A stretch of DNA of 64,000 nucleotides, taken from Planctomycetia bacterium (GTDB lineage: Bacteria; Planctomycetota; Planctomycetia; Pirellulales; JACPPG01). How positions within the stretch are numbered: position 1 is the stretch's first letter; the number at the start of each line of letters is the position of its first letter. The stretch is taken from positions 34,300 through 98,299 of the forward strand of contig JACPPG010000042.1 of the NCBI GenBank assembly GCA_016191115.1, given 5' to 3'. The notes beneath the pieces were generated by a model. The model saw only the letters and a program-made list of their open reading frames with translations. It had not been told where the DNA came from and did not search any database. Shown here piece after piece: positions 54,697 to 63,940 of the stretch. The translations under genes were made by a program, and so were the position numbers.

Positions 54697-56256
54697 ATGC
54701 GATTGCTTCGGACCGCTTCATGTTTTGCCCTGATTCTCATGGCGGCCGCCGGCACCCGCGCCCAGGAGTTCGACCCGGCCCGGCTGGCGGCCGCGGTGGC
54801 GCCTTTTGTCGATGCGCAAACCGTGGTCGTCGCTCACGTTGACTTGCGGTCGTTCGACGCCGCGAGCGTTGTGCCGCGCATCGCCGAGGTCATGCGCTTG
54901 TCGGATGCGGACCGCCAATGGGCGCATAAGGACTTGCTGGAAGGAATTAAGCGGCTGAAGGACGCCGGGGCCCGCGACGTGTTCGCGCTGGTCAATGTCG
55001 CCGACGTGCCCAAGGCGCCTGTGGTGATCGTCGTTCCGCTAGGGCCGGACGCAAACGCGGACGCGATTGCAGAAGGCCTGCGGCCAGGCTCCGATCAACC
55101 GGCGGTTCGCCTCAACAATGCGATTGTCGCGGGGTTTGCCCCGGCCATCGAGCGCACGAAGTCGATGCGGCCGGCCGCACGGCCGGAAATCGCGGCGGCG
55201 TTCCAAGCTGCGGGCAACGGTGCGGCACAATTGCTCTTCGTCCCCTCGACCGATGCCCGCCGTGCGGTCGAAGAGACGTTGCCCTCACTGCCCGCAGAGG
55301 TCGGCGGAGGCCCGACGAAAGCCTTCACGCAGGGGATCGTGTGGGCGGCGGCGAGCGCTCAATTGCCACCGAAGAAACTGTCTCTGCGGGTCGTCATTCA
55401 ATCGGCCAACGCCGAGGCCGCGCGGGCGTTCGAGCACGAGCTGTCGGCCCTGTTCGCCGCTCTTGGCCGGGAGCCGAGCGTTCGCGAGCTCGTGCCCAAG
55501 TTCGACGAGCTGGCGAAGCTGCTCGCGCCGAAGGTGTCGGGCGATCGCCTGACGGTCGACTTGAATGAGGAAAATGGCGGCGCTGCAGCGCTGGGATCAC
55601 TTCTCCTGCCACCGGTGCAAGCGGCCCAGACCGCATCCCGCCGCGCGCGGTCGACGAACAACCTGAAGCAACTCGGGCTGGCGATGCACAACTATCTTTC
55701 CTCACAGAGGACATTCCCGCCTCGCTCAAGTTATGCGGCCGATGGCAAGCCGCTCTTGAGTTGGCGCGTGCACTTGCTGCCGTACCTGGAATCCGGAGAC
55801 GCCGGCGCAACGCTGTACAAGGAGTTCAAGCTCGACGAGCCGTGGGACAGCGAGCACAACCGTAAGCTGATCGAACGGATGCCGGCCGTGTATCGCAGCC
55901 CGCTTTCATCTGCCGCGGCCGGCAAGACGACGTACGTGGCGCCGGTGTACCCGGCCGCCATCTTCGGGGCGAAAGAGCCGCTCCAGATCAAGCAAGTCAC
56001 CGACGGGTTGAGCAACACGATCATGCTCGTCGAGGCGGACGACGACCACGCCGTCGTGTGGACTAAGCCCGATGATATCCAGATCGACGCGGCGAACCCG
56101 GCCAAGGGGCTAGTGAACGGGCGAACGCACGGCCTGTTGGTCCTGATCGCCGATGGCAGCGTCCGGTTCATCGGCGAGAGAATCGGCCAACGCGCGCTCA
56201 AGGCGCTGTTGACGGCCGACCAAGGCGAGGTGCTCGACGCGAAGGACGTGCCGTAG
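54697..56256 (+). CDS. DUF1559-type (type II pseudopilin-like) exported protein
   Basis: A 519-aa protein. ATG 54697 has GAGGAA upstream and starts a signal peptide (CFALILMAAAGTRAQ). The N-terminal ~290 residues are a less-conserved domain. From ~310 the planctomycete DUF1559 pattern begins: RARSTNNLKQLGLAMHNYLS, FPPRSSYAADGKPLLSWRVHLLPYLE, LYKEFKLDEPWDSEHN, VTDGLSNTIMLVEADDDHAV and FIGERIGQRALKALLT. Typical DUF1559 proteins carry a pilin-like N-terminal helix; here the motif is internal, behind an extra domain. Function unknown. Confidence 0.88.
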   Translation: MRLLRTASCFALILMAAAGTRAQEFDPARLAAAVAPFVDAQTVVVAHVDLRSFDAASVVPRIAEVMRLSDADRQWAHKDLLEGIKRLKDAGARDVFALVNVADVPKAPVVIVVPLGPDANADAIAEGLRPGSDQPAVRLNNAIVAGFAPAIERTKSMRPAARPEIAAAFQAAGNGAAQLLFVPSTDARRAVEETLPSLPAEVGGGPTKAFTQGIVWAAASAQLPPKKLSLRVVIQSANAEAARAFEHELSALFAALGREPSVRELVPKFDELAKLLAPKVSGDRLTVDLNEENGGAAALGSLLLPPVQAAQTASRRARSTNNLKQLGLAMHNYLSSQRTFPPRSSYAADGKPLLSWRVHLLPYLESGDAGATLYKEFKLDEPWDSEHNRKLIERMPAVYRSPLSSAAAGKTTYVAPVYPAAIFGAKEPLQIKQVTDGLSNTIMLVEADDDHAVVWTKPDDIQIDAANPAKGLVNGRTHGLLVLIADGSVRFIGERIGQRALKALLTADQGEVLDAKDVP

Positions 56257-56363
56257 CACCGCCTTCATTCGGAATGTCGAGGTTTCGCGAGCGTCAGAGC
56301 AAGCGCGAATGAGAGCCGTACTTGCGCGGGTGGGCGGCTGGGACGTATGACGTCTCCGTTAGC

Positions 56364-56480
56364 CTAGCCCGCCATCGAGAACAGGCAGCTTAGGGCCAAT
56401 TGCTCGACGGCCAGCAGGATCACCGCGGCCACGGCCACGTTCGTCAACTGGTTGATGGCGGTCAATGTTTCGCTCTTCAT
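56364..56480 (-). CDS. Small membrane peptide, 38 aa
   Basis: From ATG 56480, with a strong GAGGAG ribosome-binding site about 8 nt upstream: a short soluble head (MKSETLTAINQLTN), one transmembrane helix (VAVAAVILLAVEQLALSCLF) and an SMAG tail. The good translation signal and single-span layout support a real gene. It lies alone between DUF1559 and the mechanosensitive channel and is divergent from the channel gene. Family unknown. Confidence 0.6.
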   Translation of the reverse strand: MKSETLTAINQLTNVAVAAVILLAVEQLALSCLFSMAG

Positions 56481-56790
56481 GGGTTGCTCCTCTTTCTGTT
56501 GGTGTATGCCTACGGTTGCTAGCGCGGGCGCTGGCCAGTTGTTACGGCCGCCTGCGGCAAAGCCCCGGAGCAGCCTGCCGGGGCCAACTCGCCGCCGCCA
56601 CGCGGGCGGCGGTCGCCCCTCTTGAGGTACTTGCGGCGCACGGACTTGTGACGCGCTGCGGAGCTCGGGTAGGCGGGTTTTGCGGGTTCTACTACAATCC
56701 GCCCCCGCCGTGGGGGCGACCCTGTCACGTCCTGCCGCCTTTTCGGCGGGTTTCAGCGGGCCGCACATCAACACCCTCTTGGAGCGCGCC

Positions 56791-59700
56791 TTGGCCGCTA
56801 CCTCGCCGTCGTCGGGCTCTCACGCCTTGGGCGCCCACGTTCTGCGCGGACTGGCCGGGCTCGTCCTGGTCGCGGTCATGGCCGATGCGCCTCGCGCGGC
56901 GGCGCAAGATCCGAGCGCGCCGCAGCCCGCACAGGCAGGATTGTCCGTCGACAAGGTCCAAGAGCGGATCAAGCGGATCGAGGAGTCCACGGAGCTGGAC
57001 GCGGGACTGAAGCCCAAGGTGTTGGACGTCTACAAGCAGGCGCTCGATCAGCTCAACACGGCGGAAGCCTGGAAGGCCAAGGCCGCGGCGACGCAAGCCG
57101 CGCGGGCGCGCGATCCCGAGGAGCTTCAAAAGCTCAAGCGCCAATTGGAGGCGGCCGCTTCGGAGCCGGCCGAAGCGACGCTCGACGTGCCAGCCAGCGC
57201 CTCGTTGACGCAGCTCGAGCAGAACGTCGCCGATGCGGAGCAGAAGCTCAAAGCGGCGCAGCAAAATCTCGCTGCGACCGAGGCCGAGCCCAAGCGCCGC
57301 CGCGGCGAGCTGCCGCAGCTCGTGGCCGCCGCCCAGCAACGTTTGAAGGAAGTGACCGACGAATTGGCCACCCTGCCCGAGGCTGGCGACTCGCTCGACC
57401 CCGCCGAAGCGCGGCGCGCTTTCTTGTCGGCGGTCAAGCGGGCCGTCGAGCAGGAACTGACGGCCTACGACGCCGAACGCCTGCGGGTCGAGGCCAACGC
57501 CGATCTCATCACGGCCCGCCAGGACGCGGCCGCCCTGAGCGTGCGTCAGGCCGAGGCAGCCGCCAAGCAGTGGCGCGAGCTGCTGAACGTGCGGCGAAAG
57601 CAGGAGGCCGTCAAGCAGGCCGAGGAAGCGCGGTGGGCCTTGTGGGCGGCGCTACCGGAGCTCAAAGCGCTGGCCGAAAAGAACGCCGAGCTGACCGAGC
57701 AACAAAACGGCCCCGATGGTTTTCCCGCCAAGATCGCGGCCACGACCAAGGAAATCGAGGATCTCAACAACGAGCTGGCCGCGTTGCGCGGGCAGTTCAC
57801 TCGCGTCCGCGACAAGATCGCCGCCGCTGGCCTGACCGACGAGATCGGCCTGTTGCTGCAAAAGCACCAGGCCGACCTTCCGGACTTGCGCTGGCACCGG
57901 CAGCGGATCCGCGTGCGGCAGGCCGAGATCGCGCGGGTGCGGGCCAAGCTGATCGAGCTGGAGGACCAGCGGGCCGACCTGGCCGATCTCGAGCCGCACG
58001 TTCGCAGGGTCATGGCCACGGTCGATCCGAGTTTTCCGCCAGAGCAGCGCCATGGAATCGAGCAGGCGCTGCGCGAGCTGCTCAAGGCCCGGCAAGGCTA
58101 CCTGACCTCCCAAATCGACGACGCCAATACGTATATCAACAATCTGGCGATCGACCTCGCGCCGGCCGAACGGGCACTCGTCGCGGAAGTCGAGGACTAT
58201 GCGCATTTCATCAACGAGCGGATCCTGTGGGTCCGCAGCGCGCCGGCGATCAGCGTCGCCGACTGGCAGCGCGCGGCCGACGGCCTGGCACGGCTGGCGG
58301 ACTCCCATCAGTGGCAGGATGTGCTGCGAGAGCTAACGCGCGACGCGCGCGACAATCCCGGCCTGTACATGGCCGCCGCGGCGGCGCTCGTGCCGCTGGT
58401 GTTCTCACACCGGAGGCTACGGCGGCGGATCGGGTCGATCGATCAGCAAACTTCGCAGGCTTACGCGGCCGACATCCGGCCGACGATTGAAGTCCTTCTG
58501 CTAACGCTGCTGATCGCAATTCCGTGGCCGGCGGTGGTCGGATTCACGGCCTGGCGGATGGCCGCGCCCGCGACCGCAAGTTTGTACGCTCAGAACCTGG
58601 CCCACGGCCTGCGGATCACGGCCGTTCTCTTTCTGTCGACCGAGCTGGTGCGCCAAGTGTGCCGGCGCAAAGGACTAGGCGAAACCCATTTCGGATGGCA
58701 TCCAGAAGCGCTCGCGCGCGTGCGCGGCAACCTGCGGTGGGTCATGCTCTTGGGCCTGCCGCTGGGATTCATCGTGGCCGTGGTCGAATCGCCGGAAGTC
58801 GAGCTGCACCGCTCGCCGCTGGGCCGTTTGGCATTCGTCGTGGGCCTGTCGCTGTTGGCGGTTTTCGCGCATCGGGTGCTGCACCCAAGACGCGGCGTGC
58901 TGGCGTCGCTGGCGCAGCGTGAGGACCTTGGCCGCCTATGGCGTCAACCGCACGCCTGGCACCTGGCCGCGACGAGCGGACCGCTCATCCTGGCGGCCAT
59001 CGCTGCGCTGGGCTACTTCTACACGGCCCTCGAACTGACGTGGCGGCTGCAAGCGACCGCCTGGCTGGTGCTCAGTCTGCTATTGGTTCAGGCCATCGCC
59101 TTGCGCTGGTTGTTGGTCGCCCGGCGAAAACTGGCCATCCAGCAAGCCCGCGAGCGGCGCGCCGCGGCCGTCGCGCTCGCTCAACAACAGGACCCCGCGG
59201 CGGGCGAGCCGGCCGCCGCGGCGGCCAAGCCGGTCGACCTGGTGACGATCGATCGTCAAACGCGCCGGCTGTTGCGCAGCTTCGTGGCCGTGGGCGCGGT
59301 GCTCGGCTGCTGGCTGATCTGGATCGACGTGCTGCCGGCGCTCGAGATTTTCAATCACTGGAAACTCTGGCCGTACAGCACCGAGGTCCGCGAGACAATC
59401 GCCACGGCGAGCGGGCAGCAGACCACGCGCACGACCGCGACCGACTGGATCACGCTCGGCGACGCGGTTCTCGCCGGCGTGATCTTTGTGCTAACGATCA
59501 TTGCCGGTCGCAATCTGCCGGGCCTTCTGGAAATCGCCTTCTTGCAGCGGCTGCCGCTCGATCCCGGCGGACGCTATGCGATCACGACCGTGTCGCGGTA
59601 TTTGATCACGCTGGTCGGCCTGGTGCTCGCGTTCTGGATGCTCGGCATCGGATGGGCGAACGTGCAATGGCTCGCGGCCGCCATGACGGTGGGATTGGGG

Positions 59701-60279
59701 TTCGGCCTGCAGGAGATTTTCGCCAACCTGGTCTCGGGCCTGATTATCCTCTTCGAGCGGCCGCTCCGCGTCGGCGACACGGTCACCGTCGGCGGGATCA
59801 GCGGCACCGTCACGCGGATCCGCATCCGCGCCACCACGATCACCGATTGGGACCGCAAGGAGTTGATCGTCCCCAACCGCGAGTTCATCACCGGGCAGTT
59901 GGTCAATTGGACCCTTTCCGATTCCACGCTGCGGATGGTGATCAAGGTGGGCATCGCCTACGGGTCGGACGTGGCCCTGGCCCAACAACTACTCTTGCGC
60001 GTGGCTCACGAGGAGCCACGGGTGCTTGGGGACCCGGCCCCAGTGGCCGTCATGACCCAATTCGGGGACAGCACCCTGGATTTCGAGTTGCGGGTGTTCG
60101 TGGCGGGGCTGGACGAGTTTATGATGGTGCGACATGATTTGAATGCCCGCATCGACCGTGCGTTCCGCGAGGCGGGGATCGAAATCGCTTTTCCGCAACG
60201 GGACATTCACGTGCGGAGCGTCGAGCCGGCGGTGGCGGCGTTGCCCCGCCTCGTCCAACCGCGAAAGCGCGCATCATGA
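56791..60279 (+). CDS. Large MscS-family mechanosensitive channel (MscK/MscM-like)
   Basis: A 1162-aa channel from a TTG at 56791, chosen because GGAG lies 6 nt upstream and a signal peptide follows (LRGLAGLVLVAVMADAPRAAAQ); an earlier TTG at 56680 is possible. Residues ~40-480 are a periplasmic coiled-coil domain. The MscK-like YAHFINERILWVRSA precedes about ten transmembrane segments. The MscS core has WLAAAMTVGLGFGLQEIFANLVSGLIILFERPLRVGDTV and TIRIRATTITDWDRKELIVPN-type beta-domain motifs. It protects against hypo-osmotic shock. It overlaps corA by 4 bp. Confidence 0.92.
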   Translation: MAATSPSSGSHALGAHVLRGLAGLVLVAVMADAPRAAAQDPSAPQPAQAGLSVDKVQERIKRIEESTELDAGLKPKVLDVYKQALDQLNTAEAWKAKAAATQAARARDPEELQKLKRQLEAAASEPAEATLDVPASASLTQLEQNVADAEQKLKAAQQNLAATEAEPKRRRGELPQLVAAAQQRLKEVTDELATLPEAGDSLDPAEARRAFLSAVKRAVEQELTAYDAERLRVEANADLITARQDAAALSVRQAEAAAKQWRELLNVRRKQEAVKQAEEARWALWAALPELKALAEKNAELTEQQNGPDGFPAKIAATTKEIEDLNNELAALRGQFTRVRDKIAAAGLTDEIGLLLQKHQADLPDLRWHRQRIRVRQAEIARVRAKLIELEDQRADLADLEPHVRRVMATVDPSFPPEQRHGIEQALRELLKARQGYLTSQIDDANTYINNLAIDLAPAERALVAEVEDYAHFINERILWVRSAPAISVADWQRAADGLARLADSHQWQDVLRELTRDARDNPGLYMAAAAALVPLVFSHRRLRRRIGSIDQQTSQAYAADIRPTIEVLLLTLLIAIPWPAVVGFTAWRMAAPATASLYAQNLAHGLRITAVLFLSTELVRQVCRRKGLGETHFGWHPEALARVRGNLRWVMLLGLPLGFIVAVVESPEVELHRSPLGRLAFVVGLSLLAVFAHRVLHPRRGVLASLAQREDLGRLWRQPHAWHLAATSGPLILAAIAALGYFYTALELTWRLQATAWLVLSLLLVQAIALRWLLVARRKLAIQQARERRAAAVALAQQQDPAAGEPAAAAAKPVDLVTIDRQTRRLLRSFVAVGAVLGCWLIWIDVLPALEIFNHWKLWPYSTEVRETIATASGQQTTRTTATDWITLGDAVLAGVIFVLTIIAGRNLPGLLEIAFLQRLPLDPGGRYAITTVSRYLITLVGLVLAFWMLGIGWANVQWLAAAMTVGLGFGLQEIFANLVSGLIILFERPLRVGDTVTVGGISGTVTRIRIRATTITDWDRKELIVPNREFITGQLVNWTLSDSTLRMVIKVGIAYGSDVALAQQLLLRVAHEEPRVLGDPAPVAVMTQFGDSTLDFELRVFVAGLDEFMMVRHDLNARIDRAFREAGIEIAFPQRDIHVRSVEPAVAALPRLVQPRKRAS

Positions 60280-61523
60280 CCAGGCCGCGTCATCGCCGGC
60301 ACCGCAAGACGCGCTTCTCGCGCCGCACCAAGCCAGGGGATCTGCCGGGATTGGTGCGTCCGGACCCCGCGGCGCCGCCGCCGGTGGTCCACGTCATCGC
60401 CTACGGGCCCGACGACTTCATCGAACGCCGTGTGACCGATTGCCACCAGGTGTCGGAGCTGGTCGGAAAAGCCGCGGTGACCTGGGTGAACGTCGAAGGT
60501 TTGGGCAACGCCGAGACGATTCATACGATCGGCAACCTCTTTCACCTGCATCCACTTGCCCTGGAGGACGTGGTCAATACGCACCAGCGGCCCAAGGCGG
60601 AACAATACCACGGCTTCCTGTTCATCGTGGCTCGCATGGCCGAGCTGCACGAGCGTTGCAGCATGGAGCAGGTGAGCCTGTTCCTGGGGCGCAATTTCGT
60701 GGTCACGTTCCTGGAAGACCCTGGCGACGCCTTCGAGACCGTGCGGCAACACCTGCGGCAAAAGCAGGGGCGCATCCGCGCCGCGGGGGCGGGCTACCTG
60801 GCGTACGCGCTACTGGACGCGGTGGTCGACGCCTACTTCCCCATCGTCGAGGAGTTCGGCGAGCGGCTGGATTCACTCGAGGACGAGGTCGTGGCGGACC
60901 CCGACCGCTCGACGATCGCCAAGGCCCACCGCGTGAAGCGCGAGCTGCGGACCTTGCGCCGGGCGATCTGGCCGCTGCGCGAGGCGATCAACTCCTTGTC
61001 GCGCGACGAGCACGAGTTGATCGACGACGAGACGCGCGTCTACTTGCGGGATTGCTACGATCACACGGTGCAAATCATCGATATCGTCGAGACGTACCGG
61101 GAGCTGGACGCGGACCTGACGGATTTGTACTTGTCGAGCCTGAGCAACCGCTTGAACGAAGTGATGAAGGTGTTGACGATCATCGCCACGATCTTCATGC
61201 CGATGAGTTTCATTGCCAGCGTCTACGGCATGAACTTCAACACCGCGTCCCCCTTCAACATGCCCGAGCTGAACTGGCCCTTCGGCTACTTGTTCGCGCT
61301 GGCGCTGATGGTGGTCTCGACGTTGGGGATGCTGGTGTATTTCCGCTGGAAGGGATGGGTCGGCCCGCACAGCCTGGAACGCCGCGCCAGGGCGGCGCGC
61401 GCCGCGGCGCTGGCGACGGACGAAGAGGAAGAACAGACGCCCGTGCATCGCACGGCAGCGCATGACGCGCACGGGCACGAGCCCCCGCCGCCAGTCGCTC
61501 ACTTGAGGTCGACCGACCAGTAG
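60276..61523 (+). CDS. corA: CorA-family magnesium/cobalt transporter
   Basis: A 415-aa CorA channel. A large cytoplasmic domain (VTWVNVEGLGNAETIHTIG, HPLALEDVVNTHQRPK, FVVTFLED) leads into the long stalk helix and two C-terminal transmembrane helices, the first ending in the signature YGMNF. The ~70-residue tail is Glu/His-rich (DEEEEQTP, HDAHGHEPPPP) and may bind metal. ATG 60276 overlaps the channel stop (ATGA), so the genes are translationally coupled. The 3' end overlaps the convergent HNH gene by 25 bp. Confidence 0.95.
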   Translation: MTRPRHRRHRKTRFSRRTKPGDLPGLVRPDPAAPPPVVHVIAYGPDDFIERRVTDCHQVSELVGKAAVTWVNVEGLGNAETIHTIGNLFHLHPLALEDVVNTHQRPKAEQYHGFLFIVARMAELHERCSMEQVSLFLGRNFVVTFLEDPGDAFETVRQHLRQKQGRIRAAGAGYLAYALLDAVVDAYFPIVEEFGERLDSLEDEVVADPDRSTIAKAHRVKRELRTLRRAIWPLREAINSLSRDEHELIDDETRVYLRDCYDHTVQIIDIVETYRELDADLTDLYLSSLSNRLNEVMKVLTIIATIFMPMSFIASVYGMNFNTASPFNMPELNWPFGYLFALALMVVSTLGMLVYFRWKGWVGPHSLERRARAARAAALATDEEEEQTPVHRTAAHDAHGHEPPPPVAHLRSTDQ

Positions 61524-62134
61524 GCGTTGTCGAGAAAGCTCTTCCAGCTTTCGTACTTGGGGTTGCCTAGCTTGATACTCAAAAGGGGGCTGCGCTTCGG
61601 CTTCAGCGGCGCGCGCACCAGGTGCATGTGCGCTTCCTGCGGCGTGCGGCCCCCCTTCTTCACGTTGCACTTCACGCAACTGCAGACGATGTTTTCCCAG
61701 GTGGTCTCGCCGCCGCGGCTGCGCGGCGTGACGTGGTCGAGGCTCAATTCGCTCGAAGGAAACTTGCGGCCGCAATACTGACAGCGATTGGCGTCGCGGG
61801 CGAAAATGTTTCGACGGTTGAAGCGGATGCTCTGCTTCGGCAGACGGTCGTACGTCAAAAGACGGATGACGCGCGGCACCTGGATCTCGAAATTCACGGC
61901 CCTGATCCAGTCGTCGTGCGGCTCCTTGAACTGGGCCCGCAGCTCGCTGATCTCGCGCCAGCTCTCGAAGTCATAGTTGGCGTATTGCCCCTCCTCGACG
62001 TGGATCACCTCGGCCAATTCGCGAAACAACAGGCCGAAGGCACGCCGCACGCTTACGACGTGCACGGCCATGTACAGCCGGTTCAGGACCAGGACGCTGG
62101 CGCTCAGAGGGCTCACGGCCGCCGAAAACGTCAT
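61499..62134 (-). CDS. HNH endonuclease family protein
   Basis: A 211-aa protein from ATG 62134, with GGAGG upstream; longer starts lack support. The C-terminal half has the HNH core: ANRCQYCGRKFPSSELSLDHVTPRSRGGETTWENIVCSCVKCNVKKGG, broken here into Cys pairs CQYC and CVKC, the DH and the final N/H. The N-terminal half (SASVLVLNRLYMAVHVVSVRRAF, YDRLPKQSIRFNRRNIFAR) is typical of a free-standing HNH family found widely in bacteria, often as a house gene of unknown role. There is no sign of mobility. Confidence 0.9.
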   Translation of the reverse strand: MTFSAAVSPLSASVLVLNRLYMAVHVVSVRRAFGLLFRELAEVIHVEEGQYANYDFESWREISELRAQFKEPHDDWIRAVNFEIQVPRVIRLLTYDRLPKQSIRFNRRNIFARDANRCQYCGRKFPSSELSLDHVTPRSRGGETTWENIVCSCVKCNVKKGGRTPQEAHMHLVRAPLKPKRSPLLSIKLGNPKYESWKSFLDNAYWSVDLK

Positions 62135-62614
62135 ACGGGCCTCCGGGGCGGAAATCGCGACACCACGCGACGACACCGCGTTGGGTCGCCCGTGCACGCC
62201 GCCGAGATACTCGACCGATGTCCTTTCCCAGTAACCCGATCCGGCGTTGGGTTTTATTCTATTCGCCGCTCGCACGATGGGCTAGTCACATCCTCGTCGG
62301 CATTCGCTCGGGGTCCCCACCCCCCCGAAACCTTCGTCGGAGCACGCCTGGCGCTTCCTGGCGTGTGACGGATGCAGCGACGGGCACCGGGCGCCGCCGA
62401 GCCAAGGGCACATTTCCGTGGTCCTGTCAAGCGTCGCAAAGAGCGCAGGCGCAGAGATTAAAACAACCATCAAAAAAGGCCCTAATACGGCTTGCCTCGC
62501 TGCGCAATTTGTCATTAGGATGAAGTTTGTTCGGCCTCACCCAACCTGCCTCACCTAGTTTCGGCTTTCTCTATCCGCGCCGTCTGCGTCGGCGCGTGGC
62601 ACGGGGACCAAGCG
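62135..62614. other. Intergenic region without recognised features
   Basis: 480 bp between the HNH gene and the small Cys-rich gene. It contains a CCCCACCCCCCC tract and GCAAAGAGCGCAGGCGCAGAG-like words reminiscent of dispersed repeats. No second copy, gene, tRNA or clear promoter was found. Confidence 0.5.
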
Positions 62615-62923
62615 ATGATTCACCACTCGTGCGACCTCTGCAAGCGGCCGCTGGATCCTGAAGACGACGTGCGATACGTGGTCAAGATGGAAGTCTACGC
62701 CGCCTTCGACCCGTTGACGCTTTCCCAACCCGAGGAGGACGGCGACCATCTGCAAGACCTCGACGAGATTATCGAGCAGATGGAAGACCTCTCGAACGAG
62801 GCGATCGGCGACGACGTTTGCCAGCAGTTCCGCTTTGATTTGTGCCCCGAGTGCCGCAAGAAGTTCCTGGCCAACCCGCTCGGCCGGAAGATCGCCGAAA
62901 AGTTCAACTTCAGCAAGAACTGA
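62615..62923 (+). CDS. Small conserved protein with two CxxC pairs
   Basis: A 102-aa protein opening MIHHSCDLCKRPLDPEDDV, with an acidic middle (QPEEDGDHLQDLDEIIEQMED) and a second CxxC in FDLCPECRKKFLANP. The two CxxC pairs suggest a small zinc-ribbon-like fold formed from both ends of the chain. It looks like a conserved planctomycete protein. Function unknown. ATG 62615 is the only sensible start. Confidence 0.75.
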   Translation: MIHHSCDLCKRPLDPEDDVRYVVKMEVYAAFDPLTLSQPEEDGDHLQDLDEIIEQMEDLSNEAIGDDVCQQFRFDLCPECRKKFLANPLGRKIAEKFNFSKN

Positions 62924-63052
62924 GGGGGCTGCGAACGCTCCCCGCGGCTTTGCGTTCGACTTTGAGCCACTTCCAGCCCAGGGCGTCATGCCTTGGGCTT
63001 TTGTATTGAGTGACGCGCTTGACGGCTCGACCCCACTCCGCGGAACTAGGGT

Positions 63053-63589
63053 ATGCCTGCAAGCCCGACGCAATGGCGCCCGCGACGAAGGCTCCGGCGT
63101 CGTGCGCTGGTGCTTCTGGGCCTCGCCGTGCTGGCGGGCCTTCAGGCGTGGCGCAGTTGCCGCACCGCGCCGGCGCCGCAGCCGTTGGCCGAGGGAATCC
63201 ACCGGGTCGATCGCGTCGTCGATGGCGACACGCTGCTATTGGCCGGCGGCCAGCGAATCAGGCTGATCGGCGTCGACACGCCCGAAACCGTGAGGCCCGA
63301 CCACCCGGTCGAGCCTTGGGGGCACGAGGCGGCTGAGTTCACGCGCCGGTTCGTCGCCGTCGGCCCGGTGCGGCTCACGTTCGACCGCGAGCGCCGCGAC
63401 CGGTTCGAGCGGTACCTGGCTTACGTGTGGGTCGGCGATCGGCTGTTGAATGAGGAACTGCTGCGGGCCGGCCTCGCCCGGTGGGAGCCCGGCTATCACT
63501 ACGCGCAGGCGATGAAGACCCGCTTCCGCCGCGCGCAGCAGGAGGCGCAAAAAGCGGAACGCGGATTGTGGAGCGCCACCGGCCCGTGA
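63053..63589 (+). CDS. Exported thermonuclease-like (SNase) protein
   Basis: A 178-aa protein with a basic N-terminus and a signal or anchor helix (RALVLLGLAVLAGLQAW). A staphylococcal-nuclease domain follows from about 48: VDRVVDGDTLLL, RIRLIGVDTPETV, then VRLTFDRERRDRFERYLAYVWV and LLNEELLRAGLARW. The catalytic Arg/Glu/Asp pattern of the family is present (IRLIGVDTPE, ERYLA). It probably degrades extracytoplasmic DNA/RNA or is a surface-anchored nuclease. Confidence 0.9.
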   Translation: MPASPTQWRPRRRLRRRALVLLGLAVLAGLQAWRSCRTAPAPQPLAEGIHRVDRVVDGDTLLLAGGQRIRLIGVDTPETVRPDHPVEPWGHEAAEFTRRFVAVGPVRLTFDRERRDRFERYLAYVWVGDRLLNEELLRAGLARWEPGYHYAQAMKTRFRRAQQEAQKAERGLWSATGP

Positions 63590-63615
63590 CGACGCGAGGC
63601 CGACGCGCGGTGGGC

Positions 63616-63735
63616 AGGAGAACTGCATAGTCCTGGGAGAGGGGGTCAGGCACATTTTTCGGCCGATTGTCCTTCGGCAATATTGAAACCGCTTGGCGGA
63701 AAAATAAGCCAGACCCCGGACTTCGCAGTTCCCCT
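63616..63735 (-). repeat. R2 element, reverse copy
   Basis: A 120-bp reverse copy with ends AGGAGAACTGCATAG and CTTCGCAGTTCCCCT. It starts 26 bp after the thermonuclease stop. The flanks GCGCGGTGGGC and GCGCACGGTTC are only loosely similar, so a duplication is uncertain. Confidence 0.75.
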
Positions 63736-63940
63736 GCGCACGGTTCGGCCGCCAACTTGTGACTCTCCTCCGCGACAGTTAAAATCGCCGGCTTGCTCGG
63801 CCGCATCGCGCGATTCGCTACGGATCGAAGCCCGGCCCGCGACTCGGGGGAATTGAAATATTGGTAACTCTTTAGCCGTGTGAAGTTGATCTTGGTGAAA
63901 TTGGGCTGGTGTTTTATGACGATGGGCATTGATCAGTGGC

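Noticed and set aside
54546..54755. Frame reading GSAGASPSRTP through the R5 element
   Set aside because: A typical spurious translation of a palindromic intergenic repeat.
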